Positions 1-8,074 of a stretch of DNA of 64,000 nucleotides are shown here, piece by piece. The notes beneath the pieces are model-generated. The model did no database searches, was not told where the DNA came from, and saw nothing but the letters and a program-made list of their open reading frames with translations. Within the stretch, counting starts at the first letter, position 1; the number at the start of each line of letters is the position of its first letter. A program made the position numbers and the translations under genes. The DNA is from Pseudothauera lacus (GTDB taxonomy: Bacteria; Pseudomonadota; Gammaproteobacteria; Burkholderiales; Rhodocyclaceae), in the NCBI RefSeq assembly GCF_003034845.1, contig NZ_PZKC01000005.1:62001-126000 (forward strand), given 5' to 3'.

Positions 1-394
1 AGGCAAAGCGCTCGCTCGCCGGCAGGCGCAGTTCGAGGATCATGACGTCGTCGGCGACACGCTTGAGGCTGTGCACGCGACAGGGCAGCTTCTTCACCGG
101 GATGTCGTCGGCGCGGCGCACGTTGCGCGCCTCCAGCACCAGGTCCGAGCGCGCCTGGGCGCGGCAGAAGAGCGCCATGCCGGCGGCGCGGTCGGCGTCG
201 CTGAGGGCGCCGGCACAGATTGCGCCATGCTCGAAGCTGCCGCTCAGCACCTTGCCCTTGCAGGCGCCACAGGCGCCGTCGCGGCAGCCATAGGGCAGCA
301 GCAGGCCGGCGGCAAGGGCGGCATCGAGCAGGCTCTGGTCGGCGGTGGCGGGGAACTGCTGGCCGTCGGGCTGGAGGGAAATCTGGAAGGACAT
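1..394 (-). CDS. Ferredoxin-NAD(P)H reductase-type oxidoreductase, N-terminal part (runs off the window)
   Basis: This minus-strand gene starts at ATG 394 and leaves the window at base 1, so only about 131 residues are visible. They form a plant-type 2Fe-2S ferredoxin domain: C37, C42 and C45 in PYGCRDGACGACKG, with the fourth ligand C77 in ALFCRAQA. After about residue 95 the chain runs into what looks like the start of an FAD-binding reductase domain (PCRVHSLKRVADDVMILEL). This order (ferredoxin first, then FAD/NAD domains) is typical of CDP-6-deoxy-glucoseen reductase-like proteins and of oxygenase reductase subunits. The substrate or electron acceptor cannot be told from this fragment. 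Its start codon is only 21 bases from that of the divergent SDR gene. Confidence 0.85.
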   Translation of the reverse strand, partial: MSFQISLQPDGQQFPATADQSLLDAALAAGLLLPYGCRDGACGACKGKVLSGSFEHGAICAGALSDADRAAGMALFCRAQARSDLVLEARNVRRADDIPVKKLPCRVHSLKRVADDVMILELRLPASERFA

Positions 395-400
395 CTGGCG

Positions 401-409
401 TGTGATAAT
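401..409 (+). promoter_or_regulatory. Extended -10 element placing the transcript start on the ATG (possible leaderless mRNA)
   Basis: TGTGATAAT at 401-409 matches an extended -10 (TGn + GATAAT). Six bases separate the hexamer from the ATG at 416, so transcription would begin at or next to the start codon. No Shine-Dalgarno sequence is visible and the divergent gene starts at 394, leaving no room for a leader. No good -35 is seen. Confidence 0.45.
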
Positions 410-415
410 CGGCTG

Positions 416-1309
416 ATGAAAAGGATACTGATCGTCGGTTGTGGCGATGTTGCCCGGCGCGCCCTGCCCTGGCTGCTGCGGCGCTTTCGCGTCTTTGCAC
501 TGGCGCGCAGCGCGGAGTCGGCGCGCGCGCTGCGTGCGCTGGGCGTGGTGCCGGTGCGTGGCGACCTCGACGAGCGGCGCTCGCTGAGGCGGCTGGGCGG
601 GCTTGCCGACGTCGTGCTGCATTTTGCGCCGCCGCCGCAGCACGGCGACGAGGATCCACGTACCGCCCATCTGCTCGCCGCGCTCGGGCGCCGGGGGAGT
701 CTAGCACAGCGTCTTGTGTACATAAGCACCACCGGGGTGTATGGCGACTGCGGCGGTGCTTTCATCGACGAGTGCCGTGCGCTGCGGCCGCTGAGTGCGC
801 GTGCGCGCCGCCGCGTCGATGCCGAACGCCGTCTGCGCCGCTTTGCCCGCCGTCATGGCACGGCGCTTGCCATCCTGCGCGCGCCGGGCATCTATGCCGC
901 CGACCGGCTGCCGCTGGCGCGCCTGCAGCGCGGCGATCCGGTGCTGGCGGCGGAAGACGACGTGCTTACCAACCACATCCATGCCGACGATCTTGCCAGG
1001 CTGGCCTGTGCGGCGCTCTTCCGTGCCCGTGGCGGGCGGGTTTTCAATGTCGTGGACGACAGCCGCCTGCGCATGGGCGAGTATTACGACCTGCTCGCCG
1101 ACCGCTTCGCGCTGCCGCGTCCGCCCCGCCTGCCGCGGGCGCAGATCGCCGCCGTGCTGTCGCCGCTGACGCTTTCCTTCATGGCCGAATCGCGCCTCAT
1201 CGACAATACGCGCATGCGCCGGGAACTGCGCGTGGCGCTGCGCCATCCCACCGTCGGCGACGGAATCGCCGCCGCCCTCAACAAGGAGCAAGCCCCCTCA
1301 TGCTGGTGA
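416..1309 (+). CDS. NAD(P)-dependent SDR / epimerase-family protein
   Basis: A 297-residue atypical short-chain dehydrogenase/epimerase. The chain begins directly with the first Rossmann strand and dinucleotide-binding loop (MKRILIVGCGDVARR, G8-C-G-D-V-A13), which supports ATG 416 over the longer upstream reading frame. Near residue 100 is the YISTTGVYGD segment typical of the YeeZ-like branch of the epimerase family. Substrate unknown; these proteins are usually annotated as NAD-dependent epimerase/dehydratase. Its stop (1307-1309) lies inside the start of hemJ (ATG 1300), so the two are probably translationally coupled. Confidence 0.85.
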   Translation: MKRILIVGCGDVARRALPWLLRRFRVFALARSAESARALRALGVVPVRGDLDERRSLRRLGGLADVVLHFAPPPQHGDEDPRTAHLLAALGRRGSLAQRLVYISTTGVYGDCGGAFIDECRALRPLSARARRRVDAERRLRRFARRHGTALAILRAPGIYAADRLPLARLQRGDPVLAAEDDVLTNHIHADDLARLACAALFRARGGRVFNVVDDSRLRMGEYYDLLADRFALPRPPRLPRAQIAAVLSPLTLSFMAESRLIDNTRMRRELRVALRHPTVGDGIAAALNKEQAPSCW

Positions 1310-1710
1310 TCAAGTCCCTGCACATCATCTTCGTCGTGTCCTGGTTCGCCGGGTTGTTCTACCTGCCGCGCCTGTTCGTCAATCACGCCATGGTCAGCGA
1401 CGCGGCGACCATCGAGCGCCTGAAGCTGATGGAGCTCAAGCTCTACCGCTTCATGACTCCGCTCGGCATCCTCGCCGTCGCCCTCGGGCTGTGGCTGTGG
1501 TTCGGCTACGGCTTCGGCGGCGGCTGGCTGCATGCCAAGACCACCCTGGTGCTGTTCCTGATCGCCTACCACCTCTACTGCGGCAAGCTCCTGCGCGACT
1601 TCGCCGCCGACCGCAACACCCGCAGCCACGTGTGGTTCCGTGTCTTCAACGAGGTGCCGGTGGTGGTGCTGTTCGTGGTGGTGTTCCTGGCGGTTCTGAA
1701 GCCGTTCTGA
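1300..1710 (+). CDS. hemJ: Protoporphyrinogen IX oxidase HemJ
   Basis: HemJ is an integral membrane enzyme that oxidises protoporphyrinogen IX to protoporphyrin IX, the penultimate step of haem synthesis in many bacteria lacking HemG/HemY. The 136-residue protein has the family length and about four hydrophobic helices. The conserved His (H8 in KSLHIIFVVSW) and Lys (K80 in WLHAKTTLVLF) of the family are both present. It overlaps the SDR gene by 10 bases. Its 3' end overlaps the converging mobA gene by 65 bases, and a short AGCGCC/GGCGCT hairpin starts on the last base of its stop codon (1710-1723). Confidence 0.92.
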   Translation: MLVIKSLHIIFVVSWFAGLFYLPRLFVNHAMVSDAATIERLKLMELKLYRFMTPLGILAVALGLWLWFGYGFGGGWLHAKTTLVLFLIAYHLYCGKLLRDFAADRNTRSHVWFRVFNEVPVVVLFVVVFLAVLKPF

Positions 1711-2284
1711 GCGCCTCGGCGCTGTTGAGGTTGGCAAAGGCGGCGGCGACGTCGTCGAATGCCACCTCGACGCGACGGCGGCTGCGCTGCCAGCCGTCGA
1801 CCCGCCGCCCGTCGGCCAGCAGATAGGCCTGCAGGTCGGCAGCGAGAGCGCGTCGGCACAGGCAGAATACCGGATGGCTGCGCCCGTCGGTGGTGGCTAC
1901 GGCGATCTCCGCGGTGGCGGCTTGCAACGCGCGATACAGGCGGACGACGAGGTCCGTGGGCAGCAGCGGCGAATCGCAGGGTACGACGGCGACGAGTTCG
2001 TGGCGGGCATGGCAGAGGCCGGCGTGGATGCCGGCGAGCGGGCCGGCGAAACCGCCGATCTGGTCGGCAAATACCGCAGTGCCGAAGCTGGCGTAGGTGT
2101 CGAGGTTGCGGTTGGCGCTGATCTGCACCTCGGCGACCTGCGGGCGCAGGCGCTCCAGCACCGTGGCAACCAGCGGCGCACCGCGGTAGTCGGCCAGCCC
2201 CTTGTCGATGCTGCCCATGCGCTGGCCGCGACCGCCGGCGAGGATGAGGCCGCTGATCGGCGGCAGCTTGAAGGTGTCGTGCAT
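1646..2284 (-). CDS. mobA: Molybdenum cofactor guanylyltransferase MobA
   Basis: MobA transfers GMP from GTP to molybdopterin, giving the guanine dinucleotide cofactor used by DMSO-reductase-family enzymes. The 212-residue protein opens with the nucleotidyltransferase loop ISGLILAGGRGQRMGSIDKG (about residues 10-29), including the Lys that follows the glycine-rich loop. Start ATG 2284 is chosen because homologues begin a few residues before this motif; the frame stays open 57 codons further upstream. The last 20 or so residues are Pro/Ala/Arg-rich and lie antisense to the end of hemJ. Confidence 0.93.
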   Translation of the reverse strand: MHDTFKLPPISGLILAGGRGQRMGSIDKGLADYRGAPLVATVLERLRPQVAEVQISANRNLDTYASFGTAVFADQIGGFAGPLAGIHAGLCHARHELVAVVPCDSPLLPTDLVVRLYRALQAATAEIAVATTDGRSHPVFCLCRRALAADLQAYLLADGRRVDGWQRSRRRVEVAFDDVAAAFANLNSAEALRTASEPPGTPPRTAPPPAPR

Positions 2285-2320
2285 GGCAGGGATTCTACTC
2301 TCCGTGGCGTGGCGGCGGCC

Positions 2321-2330
2321 GTTATACAAT
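2321..2330 (+). promoter_or_regulatory. Possible -10 region between mobA and rlmL
   Basis: GTTATACAAT is an AT-rich patch in the otherwise GC-rich 106-base gap between the divergent starts of mobA (2284) and the methyltransferase (2391). Read on the plus strand it offers TATACA or TACAAT as a -10 box; on the minus strand it offers TATAAC. No convincing -35 hexamer is seen for either. Confidence 0.35.
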
Positions 2331-2390
2331 GGCCGACTGTCCTCTCCTGTGCCCGCCCTGTGCGGCGGGCCTGTCCAGTGTGGTACGCGC

Positions 2391-3548
2391 ATGTCCGAGC
2401 AGTTCTTCTGTCCCTGTCCCCGTGGTCTTGAAACCCTGCTCGTCGATGAGCTCAACGCGCTTGGCGCCCGCGACGCCGCTGCGGTGCCCGGCGGGGTGTC
2501 CTTTGCCGGCGACTGGGCGTGCTGTTACCGGGTCAACCTCGAAAGCCGTCTTGCCACCCGCGTGCTGTGGCGGATCGTCAGTGGGCGTTATCGCAGCGAG
2601 GAGGACATCTACCGCCTCGCCTACGGGCCGACCTGGGCGAAGTGGTTCACCCCGGACGACACCCTGCGGGTCTATGTGACGGCCAAGCAGTCGCCACTGA
2701 AAAGCCTGGAGTTCGTCACCCTGCGCGTCAAGGACGCGGTGTGCGACCACTTCCGTACCGTCGCCGGACGACGCCCGAGCATCGACACTGCGGCGCCGGA
2801 CGTGCGCGTGCACGCCTTCCTGACCCGCGACACCGTCACCCTCTATCTCGATACTTCGGGCGATCCCCTCTATCGCCGCGGCTTCAAGCAGGCCGCCGTG
2901 GAGGCGCCGCTGAAGGAGAACCTGGCCGCCGGCATCCTGCGCCTTTCGGGCTGGCAGCCCGGGGAGAGCTTCATCGATCCGATGTGCGGCAGTGGTACTT
3001 TCCTCATCGAGGCGGCGCAGATCGCTCTCGACATCGCCCCCGGCCTCGGGCGCGGCTTTGCCTTCGAGGGGCTGCGCAACTTCGACCGCAGCACCTGGGC
3101 GGCGCTGCGCAAGGCTGCCGAAGGGCGCCGCCAGGCGCCGCGGCGCCTTGCACTGTACGGTTCCGACATCGTCGGCGAGCAGGTCCGCCGCAGCCGCGTG
3201 AATCTGGAGGCGGCGGGGCTGGCCGAGTGCGTCTACCTTGATCGCGCAGACGTTCTCGACCGCGTGCCGCCGGCAGCAGAAGGGGTGATGGTGTGCAATC
3301 CGCCCTACGGCGTGCGCATCGGCGAGGCCGAGGAGCTGGCCGCCTTCTATCCACGCCTTGGCGATGCCCTCAAGCAGCGCTGGAGCGGCTGGCGCTGCTA
3401 CCTGTTCTCGGGCGATCCGGCCCTGCCCAAGCTGATCGGGTTGAAGGCTGCCAAACGCACACCGCTGTTCAACGGCGCCCTCGAGTGCCGCCTGTTCGAA
3501 TACCGCATGGTGGCCGGCTACATGCGCCGCAAGGCCCCGGAGGCCTGA
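2391..3548 (+). CDS. 23S rRNA (guanine-N2)-methyltransferase, RlmL/THUMP type
   Basis: A 385-residue class I SAM-dependent RNA methyltransferase. The N-terminal half (about 1-165) is a ferredoxin-like plus THUMP RNA-binding region (FFCPCPRGLETLLVDELNAL). The C-terminal half has the methyltransferase signature DPMCGSGTFLIEAA (about residue 196) and the catalytic NPPYG motif (about 303). This corresponds to the N-terminal half of E. coli RlmL, which makes m2G2445; the C-terminal RlmK-like domain of the 700-residue enteric protein is absent, as in many non-enteric bacteria. Start ATG 2391 leaves the first THUMP-region strand intact. Confidence 0.88.
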   Translation: MSEQFFCPCPRGLETLLVDELNALGARDAAAVPGGVSFAGDWACCYRVNLESRLATRVLWRIVSGRYRSEEDIYRLAYGPTWAKWFTPDDTLRVYVTAKQSPLKSLEFVTLRVKDAVCDHFRTVAGRRPSIDTAAPDVRVHAFLTRDTVTLYLDTSGDPLYRRGFKQAAVEAPLKENLAAGILRLSGWQPGESFIDPMCGSGTFLIEAAQIALDIAPGLGRGFAFEGLRNFDRSTWAALRKAAEGRRQAPRRLALYGSDIVGEQVRRSRVNLEAAGLAECVYLDRADVLDRVPPAAEGVMVCNPPYGVRIGEAEELAAFYPRLGDALKQRWSGWRCYLFSGDPALPKLIGLKAAKRTPLFNGALECRLFEYRMVAGYMRRKAPEA

Positions 3549-3550
3549 AG

Positions 3551-3569
3551 GGCGGCGGCTCGCGCCGCC
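3551..3569. terminator. Hairpin between converging rlmL-type gene and pilU
   Basis: GGCGGCG (3551-3557) pairs with CGCCGCC (3563-3569) around a 5-base loop in the 29-base gap between two convergent stops. There is no T-tract. Probably a bidirectional transcription or mRNA end. Confidence 0.45.
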
Positions 3570-3577
3570 GGGGCACC

Positions 3578-4711
3578 TCAGACGATGTCGAGGTGCTGGA
3601 TGCCGGCGGAAAGGTCCTTTTCGCCGAGGCGGCTGTTGAGCTTGATCTGCAGGCGCAGGTCATTCACCGAGTCGGCGTTGCGCAACGCATCCTCGTAGGT
3701 GATCAGTTCCTGCTCATAGAGATCGAACAGGCTCTGGTCGAAGGTCTGCATGCCCAGTTCGCGCGAGCGCTTCATCACTTCCTTGATCCCTGGCACCTCG
3801 CCCTTGAAGATGAGGTCGGCGATCAGCGGCGAGTTGAGCATCACCTCCACTGCCGGCACGCGACCCTTGCGGTCCTTCATCGGCAGCAGGCGCTGCGAGA
3901 TCAGTGCGCGCAGGTTCAGCGAGAGGTCCATCAGCAGTTGCTGGCGGCGATCCTCGGGGAAGAAGTTGATGATGCGGTCGAGGGCCTGGTTGGCGCTGTT
4001 GGCGTGCAGGGTGGCCAGGCAGAGGTGGCCGGTCTCGGCAAAGGCGATGGCGTAGTCCATGGTCTCGCGATCGCGGATCTCGCCCATCAGGATGACGTCC
4101 GGGGCCTGGCGCAGGGTGTTCTTCAGCGCATCCTCCCAGGACTCGGTGTCGATGCCGATCTCACGCTGCGAGACGATGCAGTTCTTGTGCTGATGGACGT
4201 ACTCGATGGGGTCTTCGACGGTGATGATGTGGCCGTAGGAGTGCTCGTTGCGGAAGTCCACCATCGCTGCCAGCGAGGTGGTCTTGCCGGTGCCGGTGCC
4301 GCCGACGAAGATCACCAGCCCGCGTTTGGACATCGCGATGTCGCGCAGCACCACCGGCATGCCCAGCTCCTCGAAGGTCGGGATGCTCATCGCGATGGTG
4401 CGCAGCACGAGGCCGACGCGACCCTGCTGGATGTAGGCGTTGGCGCGGAAGCGGCCGATCCCCGCCGGCGAGATGGCGAAGTTGCATTCCTTGGTGGATT
4501 CGAACTCCGCGGCCTGGCGGTCGTTCATGATCGCGCGCGCCAGTTCCGCGGTGTGCTGCGGCGTCAGCGCCTGGTTGGATTGCGGCACGATCTTGCCGTC
4601 GATCTTGATCGCCGGCGGGAAGCCCGCGGTGATGAAAAGGTCGGAGCCCTTCTTCTGCACCATCAGGCGCAGCAGATCGTGCATGAACTTGAGTGCCTGG
4701 TCGCGTTCCAT
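3578..4711 (-). CDS. pilU: Type IV pilus retraction ATPase PilU
   Basis: PilU is a hexameric cytoplasmic ATPase of the GspE/PilT superfamily that assists PilT in pulling in type IV pili. The 377-residue protein has Walker A GGTGTGKTT (about residue 138), Walker B with the Asp box VILMGEIRD, and the His box TGHLCLATLHANSA. The longer C-terminal tail after the ATPase core and the start MERDQALKFMHDLLRLMVQK distinguish PilU from PilT. It lies 62 bases downstream of pilT on the same strand, the usual pilTU order. Confidence 0.95.
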   Translation of the reverse strand: MERDQALKFMHDLLRLMVQKKGSDLFITAGFPPAIKIDGKIVPQSNQALTPQHTAELARAIMNDRQAAEFESTKECNFAISPAGIGRFRANAYIQQGRVGLVLRTIAMSIPTFEELGMPVVLRDIAMSKRGLVIFVGGTGTGKTTSLAAMVDFRNEHSYGHIITVEDPIEYVHQHKNCIVSQREIGIDTESWEDALKNTLRQAPDVILMGEIRDRETMDYAIAFAETGHLCLATLHANSANQALDRIINFFPEDRRQQLLMDLSLNLRALISQRLLPMKDRKGRVPAVEVMLNSPLIADLIFKGEVPGIKEVMKRSRELGMQTFDQSLFDLYEQELITYEDALRNADSVNDLRLQIKLNSRLGEKDLSAGIQHLDIV

Positions 4712-4773
4712 GTTGGCTTCCTCGGTAGCGGTCGACCGTTACGGTGCAGGGTGCGGGGCGCGGGGCCCGGAGA

Positions 4774-5814
4774 TCAGTTGAAGTTGTCCTTGTTCGCGGC
4801 ACGCAGCTTCGCTTCGGCGGCGGACACGACGTTGCGGCGGACGAGGTCGGCAAGGCACTGGTCGAGCGTCTGCATGCCGACGTTCTGGCCGGTCTGGATC
4901 GCAGAGTACATCTGTGCGATCTTGTTCTCGCGGATCAGGTTGCGGATCGCCGGGGTGCCGATGAGTATCTCGTGAGCGGCGACGCGGCCGCTGCCGTCCT
5001 TGGTCTTCAGCAGGGTCTGGGCGATCACCGCGCGCAGCGATTCGGAAAGCATCGCGCGCACCATGTCCTTTTCCGCTGCGGGGAAGACGTCGACGATACG
5101 GTCGATGGTCTTCGCTGCCGACGAGGTGTGCAGGGTGCCGAACACCAGGTGACCGGTTTCCGCCGCGGTGAGCGCCAGGCGGATGGTTTCCAGGTCGCGC
5201 ATCTCACCCACCAGGATGACGTCCGGATCCTCGCGGAGGGCGGCGCGCAGGGCGTTGGAGAAGGACATCGTGTCGCGATGCACTTCACGCTGGTTGACCA
5301 GGCAGCGCTTCGACTCGTGGACGAATTCGATCGGATCCTCGACGGTGAGGATGTGGCCGTATTCGTTTTCATTGACGTAGTCCACCATCGCTGCCAGCGT
5401 GGTCGACTTGCCCGAGCCGGTGGGGCCGGTGACCAGCACGATGCCGCGCGGCTGATGGGCGATTTCCTTGAAGATCTTCGGCGCGTTGAGCTGCTCGAGG
5501 GTCAGCACCTTCGACGGAATGGTCCGGAATACTGCGCCGGCGCCGCGGTTCTGGTTGAAGGCGTTGACGCGGAAGCGCGCCAGGTTGGGCACCGCGAAGG
5601 AGAAGTCGCACTCCAGCGTTTCCTCGAACTGCTTGCGCTGGGAGTCGTTCATGATGTCGTACACCATCGCGTGTACGTCCTTGTGCTCCATCGGCGGCAG
5701 GTTGATGCGGCGCACGTCGCCATGCACGCGGATCATCGGTGGCAGCCCGGCGGAGAGGTGCAGGTCGGAGGCCGAGTTCTTGACCGAGAAGGCGAGCAGT
5801 TCGGTAATGTCCAT
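4774..5814 (-). CDS. pilT: Type IV pilus retraction ATPase PilT
   Basis: PilT powers depolymerisation of type IV pili, hence twitching motility and DNA uptake. The 346 residues match the family length when ATG 5814 is used (MDITELLAFSVKNSASDLHL); the open frame continues 31 codons upstream without homology. Walker A is GPTGSGKST (about 129), the Asp box GEMRDLETIRLAL, and the His box ETGHLVFGTLHTSSA. The C-terminal AIRNLIRENK segment matches the AIRNLIRE retraction motif described for PilT. It heads the pilT-pilU pair and is divergent from yggS. Confidence 0.97.
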   Translation of the reverse strand: MDITELLAFSVKNSASDLHLSAGLPPMIRVHGDVRRINLPPMEHKDVHAMVYDIMNDSQRKQFEETLECDFSFAVPNLARFRVNAFNQNRGAGAVFRTIPSKVLTLEQLNAPKIFKEIAHQPRGIVLVTGPTGSGKSTTLAAMVDYVNENEYGHILTVEDPIEFVHESKRCLVNQREVHRDTMSFSNALRAALREDPDVILVGEMRDLETIRLALTAAETGHLVFGTLHTSSAAKTIDRIVDVFPAAEKDMVRAMLSESLRAVIAQTLLKTKDGSGRVAAHEILIGTPAIRNLIRENKIAQMYSAIQTGQNVGMQTLDQCLADLVRRNVVSAAEAKLRAANKDNFN

Positions 5815-5850
5815 GGCGGAGGCGGGTGGTGTCGGGAAGAGGAGTGAAAG

Positions 5851-5867
5851 GGGGCGATAAGCCCCCG
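5851..5867 (-). promoter_or_regulatory. Stem-loop in the pilT 5' leader
   Basis: GGGGGC (5851-5856) and GCCCCC (5862-5867) form a perfect 6-bp stem with a 5-base loop. On the pilT strand the stem is followed by TTT and then a pyrimidine-rich stretch, about 37 bases before the pilT start. It could act as an attenuator or mRNA-stabilising hairpin. No leader peptide or known riboswitch is recognised. Confidence 0.35.
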
Positions 5868-5872
5868 GTGAT

Positions 5873-5878
5873 ATACTG
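5873..5878 (+). promoter_or_regulatory. Candidate -10 box for yggS-proC operon
   Basis: TATACT lies 36 bases upstream of the yggS start in the 100-base divergent gap with pilT. No clear -35 hexamer is seen. An imperfect dyad GCCCGG/CCGGGC (5879-5900) lies between it and yggS. Confidence 0.4.
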
Positions 5879-5914
5879 CCCGGGCCTTCAGAGCCGGGCC
5901 GGATCAAGCGCTAT

Positions 5915-6604
5915 ATGACATCAATCTCCGCCAACTTGCAAGCCGTGCACGCACGCATCGCCGCCGCCGCGCGGGCCTGCGGACGCGATCCGCAGACGGT
6001 GCGGCTGCTCGCGGTGAGCAAGACCTGGGGTGCCGGAGCCGTGCGCGAGGCGGCCGCTGCGGGACAGCATGCGTTTGGTGAGAATTACGTTCAGGAAGGC
6101 TGCGAGAAGATCACCGCACTTGCCGATGCGACCCTCGAATGGCATTTCATCGGCCCCCTGCAGAGCAACAAGACCCGTGCGGTGGCGGCGCACTTCCACT
6201 GGGTGCACAGCATCGACCGGCTCAGGATTGCCGAGCGTCTGTCTGCCCAGCGCGACGTCCACCTGCCGCCGCTGCAGGTCTGCGTGCAGGTCAATGTCAG
6301 CGGCGAGCTCAGCAAGAGCGGCGTCGACCCCGCCGCCGCGGTCGCCCTGGCGCGTGCGGTGGCGGCGCTGCCGCGCCTGCGCCTGCGCGGGCTGATGTGC
6401 ATCCCCGAGCCCACTGCCGATGCTGCCGTGCTGGCGGCGCGCTTTGGCGTGCTGCGCAGTCTGCAGGGCGAACTGGCCGCGGCCGGAATCGTTACCGATA
6501 CCCTGTCGATGGGCATGTCGCATGATCTTGAGGCCGCGGTGGCCGCCGGTGCCACCCTCGTCAGGGTGGGTACGGCCATTTTCGGTGAGCGGGGTGCGCA
6601 GTGA
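5915..6604 (+). CDS. yggS: PLP homeostasis protein, YggS/PLPBP family
   Basis: YggS is a single-domain alanine-racemase-fold protein that binds pyridoxal 5'-phosphate and buffers PLP and amino-acid pools; it is not an enzyme. The 229 residues carry the PLP lysine K36 in LLAVSKTWG, followed by AFGENYVQEG and the phosphate-binding SMGMSHDLEAAV near the C terminus. The order yggS-proC-yggT is widely conserved. Confidence 0.94.
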   Translation: MTSISANLQAVHARIAAAARACGRDPQTVRLLAVSKTWGAGAVREAAAAGQHAFGENYVQEGCEKITALADATLEWHFIGPLQSNKTRAVAAHFHWVHSIDRLRIAERLSAQRDVHLPPLQVCVQVNVSGELSKSGVDPAAAVALARAVAALPRLRLRGLMCIPEPTADAAVLAARFGVLRSLQGELAAAGIVTDTLSMGMSHDLEAAVAAGATLVRVGTAIFGERGAQ

Positions 6605-6659
6605 GCGCAGCGGTTGCGGCGAGGCCTGTCCCTCTTTCACGCTTTTGCGGAGTCAGTGC

Positions 6660-7487
6660 ATGAAGATCGGTTTTCTCGGTGGCGGCAACATGGCCGCCGC
6701 ACTCATCGGTGGTCTGGTCGACAAGGGGTTTTCCGGCGAAGCAATCGAGGTCGTCGACCTCCTCGCCGAGAACCGCGAGCGGCTCGCGGCCCGCTTCGGC
6801 GTGCGCACCGCGGCCACGGTTGGTGATGGCCTGCTGGCCTGCGAGGTCATCGTGCTGGCGGTCAAGCCGCAGCAGATGCGCGCGGCGCTGGCACCACTGG
6901 CCGGATGCCTGCAGCAGCAACTGGTGGTGAGCATTGCCGCTGGCCTGCGCGTTGCCGACCTCGAACGTTGGCTGGGCGGCTACCGCCGTGTGGTGCGCTG
7001 CATGCCCAATACCCCGGCCCTGATTGGCGCCGGCGTGACCGGGCTGTATGCCGGCGCCGCGGTCGATGAGGCGGGCCGCGCGGCTGCCGACAGGGTGCTG
7101 GCGGCGGTGGGCAGCACGCTGTGGATCAGCGACGAGGCGCAGATGGATGCGGTGACCGCGCTGTCGGGCAGCGGGCCGGCCTACGTCTTCCACTTCATCG
7201 AGGCCCTGCAGGCTGCCGGGCGCGATTTCGGCTTCGACGAGGCCAGTGCACGCCAGCTCGCCGTCGATACCGTCCTCGGCGCCGCGCGCCTTGCCGCCGC
7301 CTCCCCCGAACCGGCCTCAGTGCTGCGCGAACGCGTGACCTCCAGGGGCGGCACCACTGCGGCCGCGCTCGACAGCCTGGCTGCTGCCGGCTGGCACGAT
7401 GCGCTGGTCGCCGCCGTCCATGCCGCCGCCGCGCGCGGGCGCGAGCTGGGCGAGCAGCTTGGCGGCAGCGCCGCGCCGGAGGCCTGA
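6660..7487 (+). CDS. proC: Pyrroline-5-carboxylate reductase ProC
   Basis: ProC reduces 1-pyrroline-5-carboxylate to proline with NAD(P)H. The 275-residue protein starts at ATG 6660 with the Rossmann loop FLGGGNMAAALIGG. The C-terminal dimerisation domain contains the family signature: ALSGSGPAYVFHFIEAL, then RERVTSRGGTTAAALDSLAA. It follows yggS after 55 bases and precedes yggT by 3 bases. Confidence 0.96.
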   Translation: MKIGFLGGGNMAAALIGGLVDKGFSGEAIEVVDLLAENRERLAARFGVRTAATVGDGLLACEVIVLAVKPQQMRAALAPLAGCLQQQLVVSIAAGLRVADLERWLGGYRRVVRCMPNTPALIGAGVTGLYAGAAVDEAGRAAADRVLAAVGSTLWISDEAQMDAVTALSGSGPAYVFHFIEALQAAGRDFGFDEASARQLAVDTVLGAARLAAASPEPASVLRERVTSRGGTTAAALDSLAAAGWHDALVAAVHAAAARGRELGEQLGGSAAPEA

Positions 7488-7490
7488 GTC

Positions 7491-8072
7491 ATGCTCGGCA
7501 ACATCGTCCTGCTGATCGTCAACGTCGTGCTCGGCTTCATCACCGTGATGCTGCTGGCGCGCTTCTTCCTGCAGTGGCTGCGGCTGCCCTTCCGCAACCA
7601 GGTCGGGCAGTTCGTCCTCAGCACTACCGACTGGCTGGTGCGTCCGCTGCGGCGGGTGGTGCCCGGTCTCTTCGGACTCGACCTGGCCAGCCTGCTGCCC
7701 GCCTGGGTGGCGCAGACCCTCTACGTGTTCATCGAACTGAGCCTGCGCGGGGTGCCCTTCGACGGTGGCGCGGCGGGGGTGCTGCTCGGTCTGTGGGGGC
7801 TCGGCGTGGTCGAACTGCTGCGCATGGCGATCTACCTGGTGTTCGCGGTGGTGCTGATCTCCGCGGTGCTTTCGTGGGTCAGTCCGCATGCCCCCGCGGC
7901 GCCGCTCTTCCATGGTTTTGCGGCGCCCTTCCTGCGGCCCTTCCGGCGCATCGTGCCGATGATCGCCAACGTCGATCTGTCGCCGCTGGTGCTCTTGCTG
8001 GTGCTGCAGATCGTCCTGATGGTGGTCTCCAGCCTGCGCGCAAACTTCATTCCGCTGCTGGTGGCGGGCTGA
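7491..8072 (+). CDS. yggT: YggT family integral membrane protein
   Basis: A 193-residue membrane protein with two copies of the YGGT domain, each a pair of transmembrane helices followed by a basic amphipathic stretch (RPLRRVVPGLFGLDLASLLP near 45-65 and RPFRRIVPMIANVDLSPLVL near 145-165). YggT proteins have been linked to osmotic or potassium tolerance, but the biochemical role is unsettled. It lies in the conserved yggS-proC-yggT-yggU block. Confidence 0.92.
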   Translation: MLGNIVLLIVNVVLGFITVMLLARFFLQWLRLPFRNQVGQFVLSTTDWLVRPLRRVVPGLFGLDLASLLPAWVAQTLYVFIELSLRGVPFDGGAAGVLLGLWGLGVVELLRMAIYLVFAVVLISAVLSWVSPHAPAAPLFHGFAAPFLRPFRRIVPMIANVDLSPLVLLLVLQIVLMVVSSLRANFIPLLVAG

Positions 8073-8074
8073 GC

